64,000 nucleotides of DNA, taken from NCBI GenBank assembly GCA_028023455.1, contig JAQFVV010012441.1, forward strand, positions 1,359,911 through 1,423,910, written 5' to 3'. The notes beneath the pieces were generated by a model. It ran no database searches. It worked only from the letters and a program-made list of their open reading frames with translations, and was not told the origin of the DNA. Position numbers and translations under genes: made by a program. Positions 37,711 to 48,047 of this stretch are shown piece after piece. Source of the stretch: Epiperipatus broadwayi (Eukaryota > Onychophora > Udeonychophora > Euonychophora > Peripatidae). How positions within the stretch are numbered: the stretch's first letter is position 1; the number at the start of each line of letters is the position of its first letter.

Positions 37711-38321
37711 TTGCTAACAAATATGGATTTCCAACCAAATAGGGATATCATACAGATCATTTATTTTTAAACAACAGTTTTTATTCTGATGCATTCTCAT
37801 CACAATTTAAGTATGTATATTGCTCAGTTTTATTACTTAATTTTTTATAATGATAAACATGCAAAACGTTTCCTACTTTTCACATACATGACTTTTTTCT
37901 TTTTTTAAATTTGCAGTTTTTCTTCAAACGATTCATCTATGCATAGCAAAAACATATCCAGGCATCAATAGTGCTCCTACAGTTTAACTTATCACTTTCC
38001 ATTTTATTTGCAACTTATTAGTTTTTTTTCCACATCTGTGTTAATTTGTGTAACATTTTCCAATATAACTTCATGAGCTATGTATTATATCTGGCTCAGC
38101 CAGGAAAATTTACTAAACTTATTATCTGTCATATCTCATAACAGTTGATTGAAGAGCATGCCATCTAGCTCAGATTTAGGGTTACAATCTTTAGATAATG
38201 TTATTAATTTTACATTATAGTCTTGATATTTCATCATGCTGCCTATCTTCTATTTCAGAATCTGAAGCATGCCACAAATTTTGACATCAGTTTGAAATGT
38301 GTAATCAACTTCTATTTTAAT

Positions 38322-38537
38322 TCATGATGCAGTACTTCCTTGGGAGGTTTCAGTTAACATAGTCAGTTTGCCACTTGTAGAGCTTTTTTCTGGACAACCA
38401 GATAACCACATTAACATTACTTTTATTTTATCATCAACAGTATTGTTGATCAATGTGTAACTTTCTACATATTCCACATATATTTTCCAATTAGTTGCAT
38501 TGTTAATATCAAATTCACTTAAAAAATTATATTTCAA
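38322..38537 (-). pseudogene. Gag-like relic
   Basis: FDINNATNWKIYVEYVESY followed by VDDKIKVMLMWLSG resembles the W-x-x-Y-x-x-R-x-E-x-Y and D-x-x-K-V-x-x-L-L-x-x-x-G pattern of Mag-type gag. Confidence 0.6.
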
Positions 38538-38761
38538 TCTTATTATTTTTGTTGAAGATAGGCCACATCATTCTATCACTAAACACAATTTTCACAATTC
38601 ACAGATGAACTTATCTGCTATCCTTATACAACTTCATCTTATTTACTATTAAAGTTTAAAAAAAATCAAGTCAGATGTCACATGACCTAATTTAATAAAC
38701 TTGTATTTACAAATGTTATATATAGAACTTGCAAAATAAGCTCTTAACAAGCTTTGCAGAT

Positions 38762-38818
38762 TGTCTCCAATCCCAGACCAGTTTCTGCTACTGGCATCCT
38801 CAGTGAGATGCTAGGATA
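38762..38818 (-). ncRNA. Hammerhead ribozyme-like motif, family i left arm
   Basis: CUGAGGA (38797-38803), stem II UGC/GCA with CAGUA loop, GAAA (38782-38785), stem III AC/GU with loop UG, C17 at 38776. The first stem I helix UGGGAU pairs with AUCUCA. All conserved core bases are present. Confidence 0.7.
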
Positions 38819-38849
38819 TTCAAGCATTATATATTTTTAATCTAATGCT

Positions 38850-38955
38850 TGAATATCCTAGCATCTCATTGAGGATGCCAATAGCAGAAAATGGTCTCCT
38901 AGTACCTCTCTGAGGATTCCAATAACAGAAAATGGTCTGGGGTTGGGGATATTCT
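38850..38955 (+). ncRNA. Tandemly duplicated hammerhead-like cores, family i right arm
   Basis: Two consecutive copies of a roughly 46-nt segment are present. The first has UUGAGGA, UGC/GCA, GAAA and GUC. The second has CUGAGGA (38910-38916), a mutated stem II, GAAA and GUC. Only the second continues into UGGGG and the 3' stem I strand. Confidence 0.6.
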
Positions 38956-39059
38956 ACAAAGCTTGTAAAGAGCTTACTTTGTGAGCTCTATATAAAACAT
39001 TTGTAAATACAACCTTATTAAATTAGGTCATGTGATATCTAAGTTGATTTTTTTTTGTA

Positions 39060-39375
39060 ATTTTATTTTTTATTATTAAAGCTTTGGCAATTTTATATTG
39101 CTAAAGCTAATAATATATGGTGTATCTGAGCTTAGTTCAGTCCCATATGGCTATGTAAGTTAGATGGCTGGATTGGAAGACATATGGATATCTGAAAATT
39201 TCAGATTTTCTACTTAATAGTTACGCATTAGATAAAGTGCTAGGCTTATCCTGGTATTTTTAATCTAATGCTTGAAATATCCTAGCACCTCACTGAGGGC
39301 ACCAGTAGCAGAAACTGGTCTGGGGTTAGGGATATTCTGCAAAGCTTGTTAAGAGCTTATTTTGTGATATATATA
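39060..39375 (+). mobile_element. Hammerhead-bearing repeat unit, family i with body
   Basis: This is a near-complete unit. The body (39100-39210, with CTGAGCTTAGTTCAGTCCCA and GACATATGGATATCTGAAAA) is clearly related to the body of family iii at 18.35-18.5 kb. The family i core and tail follow. Confidence 0.7.
39276..39338 (+). ncRNA. Hammerhead-like motif, family i
   Basis: CUGAGGG (A9 to G), GAAA (39311-39314), stem III AC/GU with loop UG, C17 at 39320. Stem I is well preserved: six pairs (39321-39326 with 39287-39292), a 2x3 internal loop, then eight pairs ending near 39336. Confidence 0.6.
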
Positions 39376-39554
39376 ATACTTTACTACTATATTTTTTTTG
39401 CATAGTTGCTTGAGTTGTTGATTACATCAATCTGCTGTATTTCTGGGGGTATTATTGGCAACGCCAGCTAGGCAGCATCAGTAACTAACAATAAAAAACA
39501 CTAGTTACAGATAAAACATAGAAAATGTTTATTCACTTGAGACAAATATGTATA

Positions 39555-39660
39555 TATATATAAATTTTAATGGTAAATACAATATTATAGTTTAAATTCT
39601 TTTGTAGCACTTTTGATTACATGGTAATCCTCATCAGCTTTAACTGAATTTCATATATAA
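39555..39660 (-). mobile_element. 3' end fragment of a Penelope-like element (PLE2 type)
   Basis: The AATTTAAACTATAATATTG block and the hammerhead-like core correspond to the 3' ends of the palindromic PLE2 copies at 41.3 and 42.3 kb. Confidence 0.55.
39601..39640 (-). ncRNA. Hammerhead-like core, PLE2 type
   Basis: CUGAUGA (39631-39637), a six-pair stem II GAUUAC/GUAAUC with loop CAU, AAAA instead of GAAA, then AG-UG-CU-A as a minimal stem III and cleavage site. Confidence 0.5.
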
Positions 39661-39700
39661 ATGTTAATTCTAATATTTTTACAGATAAATGATGACTTCA

Positions 39701-40535
39701 TATTATTATTATTTTCAGGATATTCCGTGTAGCAAAATAGCTAATTAGCTGACATTTCAGTACAATAACATGTACCTTCCTCAGAGTGTCCTTTTTCTCA
39801 AATCATAGGAATGCATGTGAAATTTAAAAATGTTACTTTTATCTTTTTCTTTCTCATATTTAAATTCTATTGGTTGAGAAGTTCTATGAATTATTTTGTC
39901 TTCCAATAGCTTCTTCCAAATGTTATTGATTTTCTTTAATTCAAACCTTTCATTTATGCTCTTGGGTCTTTTAAAAATCTCTATAGCTCCCCTTAGCAAT
40001 CTCTGATCATATTGTTCAATTTTTTGCTAGAATATTTGTTTTATTAATCAATTTTATATGATAACAAATAGTGATGAATTGGATTTCTTTCTAATATTTA
40101 TGCAATGATTAGACTGTCCAGTATGCGAATGTGAACAGACCCTACATGGAATTTAATATAAACCATGTCCCTCCAAAGAAATTTTATTTTTAGGAAGTGG
40201 AAATATTTAATTAATGTTTTAAAGGTAGTGTAAACTGTGTGAATATTATTTTTCTTTAGAGTATTACCAAATTTGTCAGTTACTCCTTTTATATATGGAA
40301 AAATTGTCTTAATTTGTAATGTATCAAAACCTTTTTTCTTTTTATATAAATAATTTCTATTAATATTGCTGTAATTAAAACCATTATCAAGAAGCATTTT
40401 ATTAATAGCAGAAATGACTTGGAGAAAATGGCTATCATCAGAAAGTCTCTTTGTTCTATCTAAAAATGGCTTTGCCACTGAAAATAGTTGTGTAGGATGG
40501 TGATGTGAAGAAAAGTGTAGATTTCTCCAAGACAT
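39701..40535 (-). pseudogene. Penelope-like element (PLE1) ORF 3' part, minus copy
   Basis: Two frames (40535-40098 and 39999-39781) cover the end of the PLE reverse transcriptase and the C-terminus. SSHHHPTQLFSVAKPFLDRT and INKMLLDNGF match the post-RT region S-x-H-P ... L..NGYP. IFPYIKGVTDKFG follows, and the C-terminal block ends IEIFKRPKSINERF and SYDLRKRTL. The GIY-YIG region between the frames is broken. The ORF stop codon UGA is part of the hammerhead core CUGAGGA (39784-39778). The 3' tail continues to about 39701. The copy is 5'-truncated and arranged head-to-head with the plus copy. Confidence 0.75.
39745..39790 (-). ncRNA. Hammerhead-like core overlapping the PLE1 stop codon
   Basis: CUGAGGA (39784-39778), stem II of about six pairs with one bulge (AG.UACA with UGUACU), GAAA (39758-39755), a one-pair stem III with UG loop, UC. 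Stem I has only a few pairs. Confidence 0.55.
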
Positions 40536-41290
40536 TTATGCTACTAATAAAATGCTTCTTGGTAATAGTTTTAATTACTGTATTATTAATAGGGCTTATT
40601 CATATAAAAAGAAAAAATATTTTGCTACATCAGAAATTAAGACAATTTTGCCACATATAAAAGAAGTGACTGACAAAATTGGTAATTTTCTAAACAAAAA
40701 TAATATTCACACAGTTTACACTACCTTTAAAAAAAATTAATGAAATATTTTCACTTCCTAAAGATAAAATTTCATTTGAGTGTCATGGTGTATATGAAAT
40801 TCCATGTAAGGTCTGTTCACATTCATATATTGGACAGACTAGTCGTAGAATAAATATTAGAAAGGAAGAACACATTCTGGAAGTCAGAGAAAAATCCAAT
40901 TCATCAGTTATTTATTCTCATACAAAATTGAATAATCATGATATCAATTTGATAAAATAAATATTCTAACAAAAATTGAACAATATGACCAGAGATTGCT
41001 AAGAGAAGCTATAGACATTTTTAAAAGACCCGAGAGCATAAATGAAAGGTGGTAATTAAAGAAAATCAACAACATTTGGAAGAAGCTATTGGAAGACAAA
41101 ATAATTCTTAAAACTTCTCAACCAGTAGAATTTAAATATGAGGAAAAAGGAAAAGATAAAAACATTTTAAAATCTCGCATGCATTCCTATGATTTGAGAA
41201 AGAGAATGCTCCGAGGAAGGTACATGTTATTGTATTGAAGCTATTTTACTACATGGAATATGCCAAAAATAATAATATGACGTCATATAT
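40517..41290 (+). pseudogene. Penelope-like element (PLE1) with GIY-YIG endonuclease, plus copy
   Basis: The plus strand repeats the minus copy in opposite direction. NKMLLGNSFNY starts near 40535. After a frameshift at about 40733 the GIY-YIG endonuclease is readable: GVYEIPCKVCSHSYIGQTSR near 40785-40845, then RRINIRKEEH. GVY and YIG are the two signature strands, with the conserved Arg and the Glu-His after them. A stop near 40958 and further changes break the C-terminal block. The 3' tail ends with AATAATAATATGACGTCA. PLEs are reverse-transcribing elements whose RT is fused to this nuclease. Confidence 0.8.
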
Positions 41291-41357
41291 ATATATTCAA
41301 ATTTATATATATATATATTAAATACAGTAATATTCATATAAATTTAACTTATTTTAT

Positions 41358-41400
41358 TAAAAGTACTTTCGACTATATTCCTTGTAGTCTTTGTCAAATA
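41358..41400 (-). ncRNA. Hammerhead-like core, PLE2 minus arm
   Basis: UUGACAA (C3 to U, G8 to A), six-pair stem II GACUAC..AUAGUC with one change, GAAA intact, AG-UA-CU for stem III. Confidence 0.45.
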
Positions 41401-42250
41401 TATAACATTGAATAATTAAAACCAGATATCATTTCATAACTCCTATAATTCAATTAAGTTTTTCCATAATTCTGTTATTTTAATGTTTAATGATTGGTAA
41501 TTCATTAACATTTGATGATTTCTTGAAATTAATATAGCATCTTTTACATTATATTTATTGTGACAACGTTCAATTTGTATATTTTTTATGTTTTTATAAT
41601 CAAATTTAATACCACATTTACAAGTTTTATTATGATCAAATAAAACAAATGATGAAGATTTATTTTCATCTTTTCTTGATTGTTTATCTTTTTGAACTCT
41701 TTTATATAAAAACATATGTTCTTTTATTCTTTTTTCTAATGTACATTTAATTCACCGATATAAGCCATATTTACACATTAATTTTTACATAATATAATTT
41801 TGATCAAAACTTAAATTTTTGCGTAAAAACAAAAATTTAAGTTTTAATCAAAATTATATTATATATAAATTAATATATAAATATGGCATATATAGGTGAA
41901 TCAAATGTACATTAGAAAAAAGAATAAAAAACATATGCTTTTATATAAAAGAAGTCAAAAAGATAAACAATCAGGAAAAGTTGAAAATAAATCTCCATAA
42001 TCTGTTTTATTTGATTATAATAAAACTGGTAAATATGGATTTAAATTTGATTATAAAAACATGGAAAATATACAAATTGAATATTGCCACAATAAACATA
42101 AGGTAAAAGAGGCTATATTAATTTCAAGAAATTGTCAAATATTAATGAATCATCAATCATCAAACATTAAAATAACAGAATTGTGGGAGAACTGAATTGA
42201 ATTCTGGGAGTTATGAAATGATGTCTCGTTTTAATTATTTAACATTATAT

Positions 42251-42292
42251 AGCTGACAAAGGCTACAAGGAATGTAGTCGAAAGTACTTCTA
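42251..42292 (+). ncRNA. Hammerhead-like core, PLE2 plus arm
   Basis: CUGACAA (42253-42259; G8 to A), stem II GGCUAC/GUAGUC, GAAA (42280-42283), AG-UA-CU then U17. Confidence 0.5.
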
Positions 42293-43036
42293 ATAAACAA
42301 AGTTAAATTTATATGAATATTACTGTATTTAATATTTATATAAATTTGAATATTACATATATTTTGGAAAGAATACAGACATCAAACATAATTCATTATA
42401 TATATATATAATGATAAAACATTAACAATCTTCTTAGAAATTATGATAAAATCTCTAGTGTGCAGATTTATTTTTCAGTTCTGTGATTTTGAAATCTTCA
42501 CATGCACAGATATCAAACATGGTCTGTACTTATGTGTGTTTCGTTATCTTGTGTTTTGGCTATTTTATGTTTCTTGAACACATACAATGCATGATACTCA
42601 ACCCACATTATTATAGATTATTACATTATAAATAGATCTCTGCAGTTGCATGCTAATCCAGATTCTGCATAAATATAAATATGTTAGTATATATTAGTTT
42701 TATTAAAATTTAAATGCATCATAGCAACATAAATTTTTTTTAGAGTAAATTCACTTAGGGGAAATTTATTCATTTACTCCCTAACTGTAATTACACAGAA
42801 TACAGAACTCTATTACAAATTTCAAATATAAACATATATGTGTATACACTATGCTATAGTTAGAACATCTGTTTGTTTTATTGTTGTTCTTCTGCATACA
42901 AGAAACATTCATATAAGAATTTTCCATAGCAGTTATCATACCCACTATTTTGATTAACCATAAATTATTCATTATAATGATTTTTTTTAAAAAAAACTTC
43001 TTTTTAAAAAAAAGTCTGCCAATTTATTTAAATGAT

Positions 43037-43142
43037 GTCTTGCATTGGTGGTCGAGAGGTCAGTGCGACTGCCTTGCACTTGCAGGCAGTTGCCCGGGTT
43101 GTGGGTTCACGTCCCGGCCTATGCTATGACACTTAAAAAAAA
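43037..43142 (+). mobile_element. Short tRNA-derived SINE with 13-bp TSD
   Basis: A 106-bp insert is flanked by TTATTTAAATGAT at 43024-43036 and 43143-43155. It is GC-rich in an AT-rich setting. Box A (TGGTCGAGAGG, 43049-43059) and a box B-like GGTTCACGTCC (43104-43114) are 55 bp apart, as in a class II tRNA (Leu/Ser type). The 3' end is a short tail ending in A8. It is likely transcribed by RNA polymerase III and mobilised by a LINE. Confidence 0.85.
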
Positions 43143-43159
43143 TTATTTAAATGATAGTC

Positions 43160-46100
43160 ATTATGCAATACTAATGATATCGTAAGGTAGTGACTTTAAA
43201 AAAGCAATGCCATCTGCCAAATACAAAATATTTATGCCAAGTAAAAAAAAATCTGAACACTACAATACAGAGTTTATTCATTATATAAAGGAATTAAAAG
43301 TTTATTTTGACTATACAGTACTGAAAATTTTATTATACAATAATAAAATACCATATAAAATAATTATAAATATGATTATTGCATTTAGAAATTTTCATGC
43401 AATATTCTTGCAAGATAGTCTGTATTGAAATTGGGGATGCATTGAAGGTAATAAAACTTTCATTGAAAACTACAAAAAATATATATTTTATTTAGTGGAA
43501 TATATAATTAAAAATAAACTTTGATTATATATAATAATAAAATGCATTAAAAATAAGTTTAAAAATGTGACTAAATTAATTTTGCCTAATGCTAAATTTG
43601 CCTTGGGAAAAAAATGCTGCAAGCATAAATCTAAATTATCCTGGCTAAAAAAAATGAAAAAATATTTCAGCATTATGAAATTAATAATCAACATTATATG
43701 ATTAAAGAATATTAAATATCATTTTCCTAATTTTTAATCAGTAGATTTAATTGTAGAAGAACTTTTCATGCAATCAAGATAATAGTTTCATTACAAATAC
43801 AAAAAAAAAATTTTAGCCGAAAAAAAAAAAAGCAGAAAAACGCCCAATCATATCTAACAACAATTTGCATTAATGATACATTTTAAAATATGTTCATTAC
43901 TTAAAAACAATTTTTATTTAATTTCTTGTTAATATTTTCATATCCATAGAAATTTAAAATTACCCCAGGTAAAAATGTAAGATTATATAATGATAAACAA
44001 TATTGGCAAGAAAAAAAATTAATCATTTATTTATTAACACAGAAATTAGCATTAATTTAAATATAAAAAAATTAACAATGTTGCAAAAAAAAAGTTATTT
44101 TGGATACATAAATAGGGGGAAAATTCACTAATGACAAAATAAAAAGTGTATCAAAATAGCCTGAATTAGAATTTAAAATGGTAATTGTAAATTATAAAAT
44201 TATTTTATAAAAGGTTACATCAGCTGAAATCTTTTATGCACCATATTTAAAACAGGTTAGCACTTATTTAATTAATAATATTCTAGTAAAATGTTTATTC
44301 ATTAATTATTGCATTTTTTTCAATTTTTAAACATTTATAATCACATTGTTATCATTTATCATATATTTTAAATCTACAATAAGGAATTATGTCTATGAAT
44401 TATGTTAATATACTATTACAAAAAAAGATTACATTCTGTTAGACAATTAAATAAATCATTTGCTAATCATTGCTTTCAATCCTGGGGCCATAATCAGAGC
44501 ATTTCAGCAAGTCAGTCCAATTGGTGTTAATACTGAAAAAAATCATAATCTTTATATTTGCTGTTTAATATGTAAATACATAATTTGCTGGTTAATATGT
44601 AATATGAAATTTACATATTCCACTACTGGGACAAGGCTATAGAATAGTCTTTTTGGTTTATCATGTGGGTATTATTAGCAATGAACCAAACCTCTTTAAC
44701 CTTTTGAACAATGATTATATAATTGGCCGAATGAGTTAAAAATCAAAACTTGTAATTGGCCAACTCACAACTTTAACAAAATCTATTGTTAAAATAGATC
44801 ACTTTTAATAATATAAATACGTTAGTTTCGTTTGTAAAAAGTATATTACTGAATTTTAAGATTATGAAAGCAAACGAAAATCTTTTCAAAAATAAAATTT
44901 GATTTATAATTTAAAAAATATTCAATTGCAGTGAAATAAAAGTAACCACTATTCAACCAACCAAAAAAGATTGCTGACGCAATCTTTTTTTTTTTCACTT
45001 TACGTTACGATCAATATGTAGCAATAAATAAATAATTCTTGGTAATATCTTAACTATTTTTCTAAAATAATTTGATTTTTAGTATTATTTTATCAATAAT
45101 AATTTGTAATTCAATTCAAATATTGTTTAAAATGTTGTAAACATTCGTTTATCATTTTCGTAATAAAAATCAAAACGAACGTAACTTTTTACTTTTTGGC
45201 AGCCATTACCCTTTTTGACAGAAGTGGGACAGCCAATAAGATTCAAGAAAAGTTGGTGAGGAGGCGGTGCTTTGGTTTTGTTTGACATATATGGTCATTT
45301 TTATTGATTTTTTACTTGTAAAATAACTCTGAAGAGGGCACCATCTTACAGAACTTTTGATTTTCTTTCGAATGACATATTATATGTATACGTGTGATAA
45401 AAAGTAGCCGATTTAGAGTGACGTCAAATCTTCTCGTTTTTAGACGAGTCATGCATTAAAAGAGTTAAATTTTCTTTTATTTTCATTGTGCCTAATACAA
45501 ACTATTTTGATGTTCTGTGGATCGAAATCAGGACCAGAATTGATGATTAATAAATACTGACTTTACATTCAAATCTTTTTTGCATGAGAGTATATATATA
45601 TATATGTATGTATTGAAACAGAAACTCTGTTTCATGTATCTAAGAGCTATTTAATCTATCTCCCCCTAAAAAAGGGCAGATGTATATGAAAGAAGTTGAT
45701 CTTATATTTAAAAAAAAAATAAAGCAAAAAGTTTAGAAATTTAAAAGAAAATCATTATTTTCTATAACTGAGAAAAAAAAAAGATAAACCTTCATTATTG
45801 ATTTTATAATTTTAGAGCTGGCATTTATTAAAAATAGTACATTTTAATTTTTGAAACAATGTTGTTGTACTAAATATAATATTCGCTTGAGGCAAAGTTA
45901 TCAAATTGAAAAACATGGCTTAATCCTTATGATTCCTTATCTGTTCTGCTAAAAGTAGTGTCCACTCCTTAAGAAGAGAAAAGCACTTGGGTTTAAATGA
46001 AAGCTGTATAACAAATCAGATGTCCTGCAGAATCAATCCAGAGATCAGGGTATAAATAGTTGAATTTGAAGTTCAGAGGGAATTTTAAAAAAGATTTTAA

Positions 46101-47450
46101 GAGCAGTTAAAAAGTAAGAAAAGTAAAAGAGTTAAAAAGTTAATTTTTTTTATCTAAGTGTTTTTTAATTGTTTAGTTGACCAATGATTTTAGTAACCTT
46201 GGAATATCATATTTACAACCACATTGCTGATGATGAAAAAAGAAAGTATTAATAAGGAAATCATAAGAATGGAAGGCTAATTGTAATAGTTTCCTCTCTT
46301 TTTCCATAGCCATGATTCTCCAAGATTCACCTGAGTGAACATTATAGAAAGTAAATAATGCCATTTAGCTTAAATAAAATGACCCTTTTTTGAATGCAGT
46401 CATAATCTGAAGTGAAGGAACAAACAGGATAAAATGAAGGTAACAATTTCATGAAATATTCAATACTTATGTGTTTATATAAAAATGTCTTTCTTAAATT
46501 AAATTATGAATAATTATAGCTATGTGAAAATACATTTTATTAGTGATAAATTATAAATACGTAAATGTCTTAAATATCTATAATCAAAAGGCATTTTTAA
46601 TAAGGTAAATCATAAATGATTAACTTCTTATATGCAGATACATCTGAATTAAAATTTAAAAAAAACCCGAATACTTATAACTATTTATATTACTGATATA
46701 CCAATAAGTATACCTGAAAAAACTAGAAATGCTGAGCTATTACATATAACTTTAACTAACTAAATTATAATAATGTATTTATAACCCAGATAAAATTGGA
46801 AAATATACAAAATGAATGTATTTATACAAAATGAATGTATTTAGTAAATTTATATTATATTGTGAATAAATTCAAACATTTAAATATGAATTAGTACATC
46901 AATAAAAGTTAATGGTTATATGCATTGAAAGATTAATTAAATCATTTTTTTTTTTGAAATTTTTTATTTATTATTTGAAAACTCTGAGAAAAGGAATATA
47001 AACACAGAATTAAAACATGTTATATATATGACTTGAGAAGTAAGAATACCAAAACAATGTGTCATGGTTAAATGTACAATGATATACCCAGAGTTATTGA
47101 TGCGTATAGGTTATATAGATGTCTTATGAAATCGGAAATACCAAATAAATGCATTTGCAAGATGAATTGATATCTGGACAGATGGAAATACATACACTTA
47201 TATTTTACCTTAATAACCAATAAAAATACATAGACTTATATTATACCTGAATAACCAATGGATAAAAATGTGCTTATATTATGGATTCAAACCTGGATTT
47301 AGATAACAATGACTAGAAATATATTTATTATGCTTTGACTTCCCTAAAATTAACTGGAATAATAGAAATGCTCGTGTCTGTAAAGAATATCTTCATACAT
47401 GAGTTAATTTAAGCCACATTACATGTGACAACTACCTAAAAGACTACAGA
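43160..47450. other. AT-rich DNA, no gene recognised
   Basis: No coding-like frame or element was identified. A segment at 45180-45480 is less AT-biased, but nothing in it could be named. Confidence 0.5.
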
Positions 47451-47452
47451 TC

Positions 47453-47880
47453 AGAATTAAGTAAAACTCTGAATTAAATAGAATGCTATCAGTTATCTTC
47501 ATTATTATCTCTGTTGTCTTCATACATTGTACTCCTCTCTGTGAATTAACTAAATAACTAAAGATATAAATTGTTAAAAAACTATTGAAAGAAGGACTTT
47601 ATTATACAACAAATTACATTCTTTAAGTGCTATTATTGGAAGAATACCAAAGAAACACAATGGACCATAAATGAAATATTTGTTTGAATTAAGTGAAACT
47701 CTGAATTAAATGCTATCAGTTATCTTCATTATTATCTCTGTTGTCTTTATATATTGCACTCATCTCCATGAATTAACTAAATAACTAAAGATGTAAATTG
47801 TTAAAGAACTTGCATTCTTTAATTCATATTGTACTATTATTGGATGTATATCAAGAGACACAATGGACTGTAAATGAATA
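47453..47880 (+). repeat. Direct tandem duplication, about 233-bp period
   Basis: GAATTAAGT.AAACTCTGAA begins both at 47453 and at 47686. Each copy then runs through TGCTATCAGTTATCTTCATT and ends near ACACAATGGAC..TAAATGA. Confidence 0.8.
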
Positions 47881-48043
47881 AAATAATTAAAATTATGCGC
47901 ATAAATGCACATTTGTACTTGACTGGATTATGAATAGTCCACAAACCCAGAATTTCTTACATTACCTGTTTACTTTCCTGTGATAAATTTAAAGTTAATG
48001 AAGTACTATATGAATTACAAATGCTTACATGCACATTGATTGT

Positions 48044-48047
48044 GTAT
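48044..48047. repeat. Target-site duplication GTAT (left)
   Basis: GTAT directly before the left LTR equals GTAT at 55293-55296 directly after the right LTR. Confidence 0.7.

Larger units (their letters stand above)
34867..38540 (-). pseudogene. Internal region of Mag-like Ty3/gypsy element (gag-pol relic)
   Basis: On the minus strand the domains follow the standard Ty3/gypsy order with many frameshifts and stops. Gag-like is at 38537-38322 and a degraded zinc-knuckle region at about 37990-37850. Protease is near 37700, RT at 37203-36850, RNase H at 36353-36144 and integrase at 35727-35509. A C-terminal tail reaches about 34900. The C-x2-C / FK / C-rich knuckle pattern and the RT and integrase wording point to the Mag branch. 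No part is intact. Confidence 0.8.
38658..39057. mobile_element. Palindromic hammerhead element, family i
   Basis: The left arm (38658-38829) and right arm (38843-39057) are reverse complements. The right arm is longer because its ribozyme core has been duplicated in tandem. The outer ends carry TCACATGACCTAATTTAATA, as in the fragment at 5.0 kb. It lies inside the old gypsy element, between gag and the 5' LTR. Confidence 0.8.
41300..42355. pseudogene. Palindrome of a second Penelope-like element (PLE2) 3' end
   Basis: Two arms of about 520 bp meet near 41824 with a roughly 10-nt loop (TTTTTGCGTAAAAACAAAAA at the centre). On the minus strand, YIGE is followed after a frameshift by TLEKRIKEHMFLYKRVQ and then a C-terminal frame of 90 residues (41715-41443). 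YIG...R..EH is the second half of a GIY-YIG nuclease. The plus arm is the same sequence with more stops. Both arms end with a hammerhead-like core and an AATACAGTAATATTCATATA block. Confidence 0.75.
39436..42867 (-). repeat. 5' LTR of the Mag-like element, split by PLE insertions
   Basis: 39436-39545 and 42385-42867 together align with the single LTR at 34379-34866. The interruption falls in the TA microsatellite of the LTR. On the minus strand the LTR starts TGTTCTAACTATAG and ends ..ATACA. No primer-binding site was recognisable next to it. Confidence 0.7.

Noticed and set aside
43046-43123. Functional tRNA gene
   Set aside because: The A and B boxes are present, but the acceptor stem does not pair. 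The segment has an A tail and a target-site duplication, so it is a SINE.
45180-45480. Possible MITE or promoter (GAAGAGGGCACC similar to a stretch at 9.66 kb)
   Set aside because: The similarity is under 15 bp and no ends or target duplication could be found.
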